Source of the DNA: a bacterium
GTDB taxonomy: Bacteria > Planctomycetota > UBA1135 > UBA2386
Length of the DNA: 64,000 bases
Reading direction: 5' to 3'
Assembly: GCA_030432695.1 (NCBI GenBank)
Contig: JAUILN010000017.1
Coordinates: forward strand, 1 to 64,000
Positions 9,578 to 16,772 of this stretch are shown here, piece after piece. The translations under genes and the position numbers were made by a program. A model generated the notes under the pieces. The model had not been told where the DNA came from and ran no database searches. It saw only the letters and a program-made list of their open reading frames with translations. Every line of letters starts with the position of its first letter. Position 1 is the first letter of the stretch.

Positions 9578-10120
9578 ATGTTCTCCGTCACCGGCCACGA
9601 CAATGGTCTGTACTTCTTCTACGGCCGCGACGACGTGGCCCGCTGCGATGCCTGCGGTCAGCTGAGCCGCAAGTGGGAGGAGGAGCTGCGGCCGGTGCGC
9701 GGGCCGCGGCGGCTGAAGCTCGACGTGTCGACGAGCTACGATGGGGTGGGCGTGGTGTCCCAGCGCTTCCGTGAGGTCTACGAGGCCGCCGGCCTGACCG
9801 GGCTGCGGTTCCTGTCGATCGGGGCGCGGGGATTCGTGGTGCTCGCCGACGCGGTGGTGGAGTTCGACCCGGTCGGCCGCGGCACGCGCTTCGAGAAGCA
9901 CTGCGAATCCTGCGGTACCCACGGCGCGGTCGCCGGGGCCTACCCGGTCCTGCTGCGAGGTGGCAGCGAGGCTCCCGGCCGCGGCTTCGCGCGCACCGAT
10001 CTCGAGTTCGGCTCGGACGACGAGAAGTCGCCGGTACTGGTCTGCGGGGACGAAGCGGCGGAGGTGTTGCGGGCCGCGACTCTGCGTGGCTTGGAGCTCG
10101 GGCAGGTCGCGGTTTCGTGA
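9578..10120 (+). CDS. Double-CXXCG motif protein, SitI6-like immunity family
   Basis: The 180-residue protein carries two CXXCG motifs, CDACG at residues 28-32 and CESCG near 111-115, which suggest one zinc site. Between them is LDVSTSYDGVGVVSQRFREVYEAAGLTGLRF, and after them RTDLEFGSDD...VLVCGDEAAEVL. This arrangement is that of the double-CXXCG family known from myxobacteria, which includes SitI6, the immunity protein against a toxin traded by outer-membrane exchange. No toxin gene is adjacent, so if the family role holds it would be an orphan immunity gene. The ATG at 9578 lacks a strong ribosome-binding site. The 178-base gap before it holds no gene that I can support. Confidence 0.7.
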   Translation: MFSVTGHDNGLYFFYGRDDVARCDACGQLSRKWEEELRPVRGPRRLKLDVSTSYDGVGVVSQRFREVYEAAGLTGLRFLSIGARGFVVLADAVVEFDPVGRGTRFEKHCESCGTHGAVAGAYPVLLRGGSEAPGRGFARTDLEFGSDDEKSPVLVCGDEAAEVLRAATLRGLELGQVAVS

Positions 10121-10238
10121 GCACCGGGTGGTCGGGCGACTGTCCCGGCCCACGGCAACCGTCCGCAGCTACGATTCGGAGACCTGCCGGCCGCGACGCC
10201 CGCGCGGTCCGGCTGACCCCTCTGCCTCGGAGTTCCGC

Positions 10239-11057
10239 ATGTCGTTCGCACGCGAGAGCGTGGCCGTTGGCCTCCTCGTCGTCAGTTCCCTGGCCCTCTG
10301 TGGCTGTGAATCCCCGAGCGGTCGACGGACCCGGCCGGGGTTCCTGCCCGCGCCGCTCGCATCGGTCGAGGGTCTCGATGGGGCGGCGGTGGCCGCCGGT
10401 AGCGCCGCTCCCGGGTTTTCGATCCCGTCTGCCGGAGGGGAATGGATGCCGCGTCGGTCGGCAACGACGTCGTCCAGCGCTCGTGCGGTCCCGACGGTCC
10501 GTGGCCTGACCTTCCGCGACGAACCCCTCGACGACGCCTTCCGCACCCTCGCGACGGTGACCGACGCGCCGATCCTGGTGACGCCCGCAGCTCGCCAGGT
10601 GATCCGCGACGAGGATCTGAAGATCGACCTCGACCTGACGGTCGCCCTGCCGCTGCCGCGGGTCCTCGACCTGATTACCGGGCTGAGCCCCGAGCTCGAC
10701 CACGAGTACCGCAGCGGCGTGTGGCAGGTGGCGCGCAAGGACGAGGTCCTCGGCGGCGAGCGGGTCAGCCGGATGTTCGACGTCCGCGATCTGGTCGCGC
10801 CGCGCACCGTGTTCCTGCCGCCGACGATGACCGGGATCCCCAGCGGTGAGTTCGACGAGTTCGGCCGCGGCGGGGGCGAGGCGGAGGACAAGGTGCGGGC
10901 GATGGAGCCCGACGAGCTGGTGATGCTGGTCCAGGACAGCCTCGGCCCGGAGAACTTCGCGCCCGAGGGCCCGGTCACCTTGGAGTTCGTCGATTCGGGC
11001 TACCTGCTGCTGACGGGGCCCCGGCGGGCGGTCGAGCGGTTGGCCGGTCGTCTGTGA
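10239..11057 (+). CDS. Lipoprotein with secretin/TonB short N-terminal (STN) domain
   Basis: A 272-residue protein with a lipoprotein signal (LLVVSSLALCGC; the lipidated cysteine is in a CGC pair near residue 24). After a Ser/Pro-rich linker, residues about 90-170 show the STN pattern of secretins: VRGLTFRDEPLDDAFRTLATVTDAPILV, then VALPLPRVLDLITGL and YRSGVWQVAR. STN domains sit on the periplasmic side of secretins and TonB receptors, but no secretin pore domain is present. The second half contains a Gly/Glu-rich stretch and a beta-rich tail (GYLLLTGPRRAVERL). Envelope anchoring is likely; the role is unknown. Confidence 0.7.
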   Translation: MSFARESVAVGLLVVSSLALCGCESPSGRRTRPGFLPAPLASVEGLDGAAVAAGSAAPGFSIPSAGGEWMPRRSATTSSSARAVPTVRGLTFRDEPLDDAFRTLATVTDAPILVTPAARQVIRDEDLKIDLDLTVALPLPRVLDLITGLSPELDHEYRSGVWQVARKDEVLGGERVSRMFDVRDLVAPRTVFLPPTMTGIPSGEFDEFGRGGGEAEDKVRAMEPDELVMLVQDSLGPENFAPEGPVTLEFVDSGYLLLTGPRRAVERLAGRL

Positions 11058-11062
11058 GTCAC

Positions 11063-11110
11063 GGACCCGGCCTCCCAAGGAAAGCGTTCGGTCCTTGAAT
11101 CCCCGGGTCC
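11063..11110 (+). promoter_or_regulatory. Long nested stem-loop between the STN lipoprotein and hflK
   Basis: Two perfect nested inverted repeats share one axis: an outer 8-bp stem GGACCCGG (11063-11070) with CCGGGTCC (11103-11110), and an inner 6-bp stem CAAGGA (11076-11081) with TCCTTG (11092-11097). They are separated by symmetric 5-base internal loops, with a 10-base apical loop. No T tract follows, so this is not a classic intrinsic terminator. It could end the upstream transcript, stabilise the hflKC mRNA, or bind a protein. Confidence 0.5.
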
Positions 11111-11131
11111 GGTGGCGGAAGCCTGGGGCCC

Positions 11132-12166
11132 ATGAAGATCCCGGAGGATTTCTCCGAGCTGGAGCGACGGTTCCGCCAGAGTGGCGGACTGGGCGGACTC
11201 AAGCTCCCCGTGTTCCGGATCGCGACGGTCGCCGTGGTGGCGCTGCTGCTCGTGATCGGGCTGTTCTCTTCCTACTACACCGTGCCGGCCGACAGCCGCG
11301 CGGTGGTCAAGCGCTTCGGCGCGGTGGTCGGCATCTCCGACCCTGGCCTGCACTTCAAGCTGCCCTTCGGCGTCGATTCGGTGCACATCTGGCCCACCGA
11401 CAACGTGCGCAAGATGGAGTTCGGGTTCCACACCCGGCAGGTTGGCTCGGACCGCGGGCCGACCAGCTACCAGCGCGGCCAGGACACCCTCAAGGAGGCG
11501 CTGATGCTCACCGGCGACCTCAACGTCGTGGACGTGCAGTGGGTCGTCCAGTACCGGATCGTCGACCCGGACCGCTGGATGCATCAGGTGAACGACCCCG
11601 AGGAGACGATCCACGGGGTCTCGGAGTCGGTGATGCGGCGGGTGGTCGGCAACCGGCTCGGCAGCGACGTGTTGACCGTCGGCCGGGTGGAGATCGCGCT
11701 GAAGGTGCGCGACGAGATGCAGCGCATCCTCGACAACTACGACCTCGGCGCGCAGGTGCTGACCGTCGAGCTGCAGGACGTGACGCCGCCCGACAAGGTC
11801 AAGCCGGCCTTCAACGAGGTCAACGAGTCGCGGCAGCAGAAGGAGCGGCTGGTCAACGAGGCCGAGAAGGAACGCAACCAGGTGATCCCGCGCGCCAGCG
11901 GTGAGGCGGCGCAGATCATCTCCGAGGCGGAGGCCTACAAGGCCGAACGCGTGAACCGCGCCAAGGGTGAGGCGGCCCGCTTCCTGTCGATCCTGGCCGA
12001 GTACCGCAAGGCCGAGGCACTGACGCGCGAGCGGATGTTCCTGGAGGCGGTGGACGCGGTGTTCCCCAAGTTGGAGTCGCTGTTCGTCGTCGACGAGGGC
12101 ACTACCGGTCCGCTGCCGTTGCTCAACCTGGATCCGAACGCGCGCCGCGCGGGAGGTAGCCGATGA
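11132..12166 (+). CDS. hflK: HflK-like SPFH/band-7 membrane protein
   Basis: A 344-residue protein with one membrane segment at residues about 29-50, followed by the SPFH domain (TVPADSRAVVKRFGAV, PGLHFKLPFGVDSV) and a long helical region rich in Glu and Ala. HflK and HflC form a large membrane complex that surrounds and modulates the FtsH protease. The Gly-rich N-terminus of proteobacterial HflK is short here. The 3' end overlaps the next SPFH gene by 4 bases, the usual hflK-hflC arrangement. Confidence 0.9.
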   Translation: MKIPEDFSELERRFRQSGGLGGLKLPVFRIATVAVVALLLVIGLFSSYYTVPADSRAVVKRFGAVVGISDPGLHFKLPFGVDSVHIWPTDNVRKMEFGFHTRQVGSDRGPTSYQRGQDTLKEALMLTGDLNVVDVQWVVQYRIVDPDRWMHQVNDPEETIHGVSESVMRRVVGNRLGSDVLTVGRVEIALKVRDEMQRILDNYDLGAQVLTVELQDVTPPDKVKPAFNEVNESRQQKERLVNEAEKERNQVIPRASGEAAQIISEAEAYKAERVNRAKGEAARFLSILAEYRKAEALTRERMFLEAVDAVFPKLESLFVVDEGTTGPLPLLNLDPNARRAGGSR

Positions 12167-13161
12167 CCACTCCGATTCCCAGCCAGTCCGTGAAGCCTTC
12201 CAATCCGCTGCGCAAGCTCTCGCTGGCGGTCGCCGCGGTGCTGGTGCTGATCCTGGTCTCGGCCTCGGTCTACACCGTGGACGCCGCGGAGCAGGCGATC
12301 GTCCTGCAGTTCGGCCGGGTGATCGGCGAGCCGATCACCGAGCCCGGCATCCACTTCAAGACGCCGTTCGTCCAGGAGGTGCGGCGCTTCGAGAAGCGGC
12401 GCCTGTCGTGGGACGGCGAACCCGAGCAGATCCCGACCAAGGGCCGCGAGTTCATCGAGGTCGACACCACCGCGCGGTGGCGGATCGTCGATGCGCTGCA
12501 GTTCCTGAAGAGCGTCCGCGACATCCCCGGCGCGCGCTCGCGTCTCGACGACGTGATCGACTCGGTGGTCCGTGACCGCGTGTCGAGCACCGAGCTGGTG
12601 GAGATCGTGCGTTCCTCGACCTGGGACGTGTCGGAGCGCGACATCGAGCGGGTGGTGATCCCCGGCGGCGAGGACACCGGCCAGCTCGATCGCAAGGTCG
12701 AGGTCGGCCGTGAGCAGCTCGAGCTCAGCATCCTGGCCGATGCCTCCAAGGCGGTGGCGGAGTACGGGATCGAGCTGGTCGACGTGCGGATCAAGCGCCT
12801 CAACTACATCGACTCGGTGCGCGAGCAGGTCTTCAACCGGATGATCTCCGAGCGCCAGCGCATCGCCGAGCAGTTCCGCTCCGAGGGCGAAGGCGAGGCG
12901 TCGCGGATCCGCGGCGACACGTCGCTGGAGCTGGCGCGGATCAGCTCGGAGGCGCAGCGGCAGGCCGAGGTGCTGCGCGGCGAGGCCGACGCCGAGGCGG
13001 CGCGGATCTACAACGAGGCCTTCGGCCAGGACCCGGAGTTCTACTCGTTCCAGCGCTCGCTCAACTCCTACCAGGAGACGCTGGGAGCGGGGACCACGAT
13101 GTTCCTCGGCACCGACTCGCCCTACCTGCGGCACCTGCAGCGCGGGCCGGCCAAGGACTGA
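12163..13161 (+). CDS. hflC: HflC-like SPFH/band-7 membrane protein
   Basis: A 332-residue partner of the preceding protein. One membrane segment lies at residues about 19-40, then the SPFH domain (VDAAEQAIVLQFGRVIGEPITEPGIHFKTPF) and the long charged helix typical of HflC (FNRMISERQRIAEQFRSEGEGEASRI). The C-terminus keeps the FYSFQRSLNSYQE motif seen in HflC. Translation is coupled to hflK through ATGA. Confidence 0.92.
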   Translation: MTTPIPSQSVKPSNPLRKLSLAVAAVLVLILVSASVYTVDAAEQAIVLQFGRVIGEPITEPGIHFKTPFVQEVRRFEKRRLSWDGEPEQIPTKGREFIEVDTTARWRIVDALQFLKSVRDIPGARSRLDDVIDSVVRDRVSSTELVEIVRSSTWDVSERDIERVVIPGGEDTGQLDRKVEVGREQLELSILADASKAVAEYGIELVDVRIKRLNYIDSVREQVFNRMISERQRIAEQFRSEGEGEASRIRGDTSLELARISSEAQRQAEVLRGEADAEAARIYNEAFGQDPEFYSFQRSLNSYQETLGAGTTMFLGTDSPYLRHLQRGPAKD

Positions 13162-13206
13162 CTCTCGCGGCTTGATCGCCGCGGCCGGGCCGGCACGCTG
13201 CGCGGC

Positions 13207-14433
13207 ATGGACCTGCAGCAGCGAGACGACGCGGCGCGCGCCCGGCTGGCCGAGCTGGCCCGCGACGCCGGCCTCGACATCGACGGCGCGCCGATCCGCC
13301 GCACGTCGTCGCGGTTCTGCCTCGGCGTCGAGCACGGCGACTACAACGGCACCGAGCTGTTCGGCATCGGCACCGACCGCTTCCTGTGGTCGGCGGTGCA
13401 GCCCAACGGCACCGGCCGGCTGCGCCTGTTCTCCGGCAACTTCGCCGGTGAAGGCGTGGTGGAGTTCGCGGTCGCCGACGTGGCGACGGCGGTGCGCAGC
13501 GTTCGCGGTTGGGCGCGCTATGCGACCGGCGTGGTGGCAGTGCTGGAGCGGGCAGGACTCGGGCCGATCCCCGGCGTCGACGTGGTGTTGCACGGCGAGA
13601 TCCCTGGCGGCGGCATGTCGCGCTCGGCGTCGCTGTGCATCAACCTGATCACCGCGCTGCTCGACGTGATCGGCAAGGAGCCCGCCGACCGGTTCCGGAT
13701 CGTCGAGTGGGCGCAGCAGGTGGAGAACGACTTCGTCGGCTCACCCTGCGGGATCCTCGACCAGACGATGATCCTGTTCGCGAAGGCCGGGATGGGCACC
13801 CACTTCGATCCGGCGACGCGCGCGATCCGCCATGTGCCGCTCGGCGCGGGCGGCGAGGAGCTGCGGTTCGTGGCCATGGATACCGGCACGGTGCGTCCGG
13901 GCCTGGAGCAGTCGACCTACAGGCTGCGGCGCGCGGAGTGCGACGAGTTCGTCGGCCTGCTGCAGGCGGCGGGGTTCGCGATCTCGAGCCTGGCCGACCT
14001 CGCGGGCACCGAGCGCTGCGCCGCGGCGCGCGCGGCCTTCGCCGACTCGCACCCGCATCTGGTCGCGCGGCTCGACTACCTCGATGGCGCGCAGCGCAAC
14101 TTCGCCGCGATGCTGGAGGCTTGGCGTGCGGGGGACATCACGCGGCTCGGTGCCTTGTTCCGGGCCGACGGGCACGGGCTGCGCGACCTGTATCGGATCT
14201 CGGGACCCGAGCTGGAGACGATGTGCGACCTGGCGCGGACCGTCGAAGGCGTGCTCGGCGAGCGCATGCTCGGCGGCGGCGACAAGGGTGCCGCGGGCGC
14301 CTTGATCCACGCCGAGGCCTTTGCCGCGCTGCGCGAGGCGGTTGCGCGTGGCTATCCGCGCAGCCACCCCGAGTGCGCCGACCGCCATGCGCTGCACGAG
14401 CTGCGGTTGGTGGATGGGGTGGCGGTGGTGTGA
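13207..14433 (+). CDS. Galactokinase-like GHMP kinase with altered ATP loops
   Basis: A 408-residue kinase of the galactokinase branch. The sugar-binding motif survives as GVEHGDYNG (canonical GEHTDYN), and the catalytic aspartate region as ENDFVGSPCGILDQ. The phosphate-binding loop, normally GxGLSSSA, is IPGGGMSRSAS, and motif 3, normally GGGFGG, is GGGDKGAAGA. These changes suggest a diverged substrate or function instead of standard galactose phosphorylation. No other galactose-pathway gene is nearby. The ATG at 13207 is 45 bases after hflC; co-transcription is possible. It converges with the FG-GAP gene, 27 bases away. Confidence 0.78.
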   Translation: MDLQQRDDAARARLAELARDAGLDIDGAPIRRTSSRFCLGVEHGDYNGTELFGIGTDRFLWSAVQPNGTGRLRLFSGNFAGEGVVEFAVADVATAVRSVRGWARYATGVVAVLERAGLGPIPGVDVVLHGEIPGGGMSRSASLCINLITALLDVIGKEPADRFRIVEWAQQVENDFVGSPCGILDQTMILFAKAGMGTHFDPATRAIRHVPLGAGGEELRFVAMDTGTVRPGLEQSTYRLRRAECDEFVGLLQAAGFAISSLADLAGTERCAAARAAFADSHPHLVARLDYLDGAQRNFAAMLEAWRAGDITRLGALFRADGHGLRDLYRISGPELETMCDLARTVEGVLGERMLGGGDKGAAGALIHAEAFAALREAVARGYPRSHPECADRHALHELRLVDGVAVV

Positions 14434-14460
14434 GGGCTCGCTACCCGCGCCCGCCGACAA

Positions 14461-15948
14461 TCACCGGAACACGCTGCGGTCGAAGTTGGTGGTCCGCACC
14501 GAGTTCGGGTCGTTGGGATCGAACTCGAGGGCCTGGACCATGATCTCGACGCCGCGCAGGGCGGGGAGGTTGGGGACCGGCAGGCTGCTGGTGACCGAGC
14601 CGGTGGGCGGGATGTTCAGCGTGCCCGGGTAGGCGACGGCGAGGGCGGGGTCGAGGGCCCACCAGCCGAACGGCGGGATATGGAAGTCGCGGCGGGCGAA
14701 GCCGGCGGCATAGGTGACCGCGTGGCCCGGTGGGGCCCAGATCTCCACGTCGAAGGTGCCGCCGAGGGTGGGGTCGGTGGCGTGGACGTGGCGGTGGAGG
14801 TTGTGGAAGACGTAGGCGCGGTCGAAGGTGCGGTAGAAGGAGACGTCGAGGTCGCCGTCGCGGTCGTAGTCGCGGAAGCGGAGGTTGCCAGGGCCGAGAT
14901 GGGTCCAGGGCACGGAGGCCGAGACGTCGGTGAACCGTCCCGTCCCGTCGTTGAGGAAGGTCTGGATGCCGCCTGTCCGGCCTTCCGCCATGTAGACGTC
15001 GGGAGCACCATCCAGGTTGAGGTCAGCGAACTGGCAGTCGTAGCGGACGACCGCCGGGGAGCGGGGCGGGCCCAGGCGTGCTGAGACGTCGGAGAAGACC
15101 GCGTTGCCATCGTTCAGCCAGAGTCCTGGCTGCGCGGCTGTGATCCCGAGCAGTACGTCGAGATCGCCGTCTCCGTCGATGTCAGCTGCGTCCATGGAGA
15201 TCGTCTCCTGCGGGGGAAACGACCAGCCGATGGTGAATCCGAGCGCGCCGTCGTTCAGGTAAACGATGTCGGGCTCGAGCGTGTATCGCCCGTTCGCGAT
15301 CAGCAGGTCGTCAAGGCCGTCGCCGTTGAAGTCTCCGACGAACCCGCCCATCGGCTTGGGAGGAGCTGCCGGGAACGATCCGAGTGCCGGGACGAAGCGA
15401 CCTCCGCCGAGATTGACGAGCAGCTCGATTTGACTTGGTCCGGAGAGCACCAGGTCCAGATCACCGTCGAACTCGACGTCGATCCAGAAGCCGCGGGTCG
15501 CGTTGGTGACATAGCTTGCCGGGAACCGGGAGCGATCAACGGTCCATCCGCCGCGACGGTCGTTGATCAAGACTGTCGGCGGGAGCGATGGTTGATTGAC
15601 GTTGAAGGGTAGGACGATCAGGTCGTCGTAGCCGTCGGAGTCGATGTCGCCTACCACGGGTAGGCAGGTCGTGCTCGTGGGGTATCCTGACAGGGCGATC
15701 GTCGCTCTCCCACTGAAGCTACCCGTCGCATCATTCTGGTAGAGCGACACGGAGTCGAGGAAGCTCGTCACGACTTCGTTGGCACCATCGTCGTTGAAGT
15801 CGAGGGTGGCTTCGAAGGGAAAGGTCCCGCGGACGTCTGGGCCAGGGCCGCCGAAGTCGCGGAACTCGGGCAGCGACTGTTGACCGACGGCATGGCCGAC
15901 CAAAGCAGCCGAAAGCAGCGCAAGGCCCTTGCTGGGGAGTCGGGTCAT
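14461..15948 (-). CDS. Secreted FG-GAP/VCBS-repeat protein
   Basis: A 495-residue secreted protein with a signal peptide (cut probably after VGQ). It has about six or seven FG-GAP/VCBS units with calcium-binding-type loops such as DIDSDGYDDL, DFNGDGLDDL, DIDGDGDLDV, DLNLDGAPDV and DYDRDGDLDV, which fold as a beta-propeller. The last 100 residues (from TLGGTFDVEIWAPPG) form the C-terminal beta domain shared with other secreted proteins here. Such proteins are extracellular or cell-surface; binding partners are unknown. Its ATG overlaps the stop of the upstream gene (ATGA), so the two are coupled. Confidence 0.88.
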   Translation of the reverse strand: MTRLPSKGLALLSAALVGHAVGQQSLPEFRDFGGPGPDVRGTFPFEATLDFNDDGANEVVTSFLDSVSLYQNDATGSFSGRATIALSGYPTSTTCLPVVGDIDSDGYDDLIVLPFNVNQPSLPPTVLINDRRGGWTVDRSRFPASYVTNATRGFWIDVEFDGDLDLVLSGPSQIELLVNLGGGRFVPALGSFPAAPPKPMGGFVGDFNGDGLDDLLIANGRYTLEPDIVYLNDGALGFTIGWSFPPQETISMDAADIDGDGDLDVLLGITAAQPGLWLNDGNAVFSDVSARLGPPRSPAVVRYDCQFADLNLDGAPDVYMAEGRTGGIQTFLNDGTGRFTDVSASVPWTHLGPGNLRFRDYDRDGDLDVSFYRTFDRAYVFHNLHRHVHATDPTLGGTFDVEIWAPPGHAVTYAAGFARRDFHIPPFGWWALDPALAVAYPGTLNIPPTGSVTSSLPVPNLPALRGVEIMVQALEFDPNDPNSVRTTNFDRSVFR

Positions 15949-16534
15949 CGGCCCGTCCTCATCATTTCAGATGCGGCACGGACCCGGCTGCGGACTGCTT
16001 CGAGTCCCTCAGGGGCCTCGGCCTCAGCCGGTGGAAGCGCCTGGGGCTGAATAGAGAGAAACGTCTGGAGGTTGCTCTGGCCCGGCCCAAGTTCAAGATT
16101 GAACCTCCGGCCGAGGCCATCCTCTCCGACCGCGTTCGGAAGCACGTCGGGGCAACCGGACGGCAGCTCGTTGAACGACCAGGCTCCGAAGGCGAGAGTG
16201 GAGCCGGAGCAGGGTCCGAACGGCCCGAACTGCGCCGATGGCGGAATCAGGTATGTGGCAGCGGGAAAGAAAGTCCCTGGCGAGTTCATGCCGGCGTTCA
16301 CGATCGCTGTGAAGTCGAATGGCTGCGGGCTGACCCCGTAGTCGATGATGAAGTGCGCCGTGCCGAAGTTGCGCGGATTGAAGTCGGTCGCGAGGCCGTT
16401 GTCGCCGAACAGCGGATCCACGTAGATGTGGAAGACAAACGTGCTGCGCGGACAGTCGGCCTGCTGAGCGGTCAACTCAGAGCAGAGCAGAGCAGCAGTC
16501 CCGTTCGCGCGATGTGACGTTGCATCGGAAGCAT
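15945..16534 (-). pseudogene. Secreted protein of unknown function, frameshifted inside its signal peptide
   Basis: An ideal Shine-Dalgarno (AAGGAG at 16546-16541, 6-base spacing) precedes an ATG at 16534 that starts a signal peptide, MLPMQRHIARTGLLLCSALS, which then hits TGA at 16474-16472. In another frame the protein continues as ELTAQQADCPRSTFVFHIYVD down to 15945. The shift happens in a three-fold pentanucleotide repeat. With two units the signal peptide reads straight into the mature part (GLLLCSELTAQQ). The mature part is about 170 residues, Cys-containing, with no family that I recognise. A frame starting at ATG 16565 would bypass the frameshift but lacks a signal peptide and a good ribosome site. 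Either a recent mutation or a phase-variable gene. Confidence 0.6.
16481..16495. repeat. Pentanucleotide tandem repeat (AGCAG)3 at the frameshift
   Basis: Three copies of AGCAG on the plus strand (flanking bases extend the pattern) lie in the hydrophobic core of the signal peptide of the minus-strand gene. Gain or loss of one 5-base unit changes the reading frame. Two units would give an intact secreted protein. Confidence 0.75.
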
Positions 16535-16772
16535 CGATCTCTCCTTCGTGGTGAGTGACGTGCATGCTTAGACCGCGACCTTGGAGTCTACCAGCCAGAA
16601 TGGGTGGGCGGGGGCGGGGTTCTTGTTGGCTCCGTGTTCCATCGCATCGGGTCGATGGGCTGCGCAGGATGCATCGATGCCATCCAAGCGGCTGGAGGCT
16701 GCGGTGGAGCCCCTGGGCACTCTCGCCGGAGCATGCGGGATGCTCCGAAGCGGGCCGGCTACAACTTGGCCC

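Noticed and set aside
9396..9665. Small plus-strand frame after the 86-residue protein
   Set aside because: Arg/Pro/Ser-rich, overlaps the double-CXXCG gene in another frame, and has no ribosome site.
16566..16772. Clear promoters between the divergent secreted-protein genes
   Set aside because: The gap is GC-rich and holds no pair of boxes that I can defend as -35 and -10 elements.
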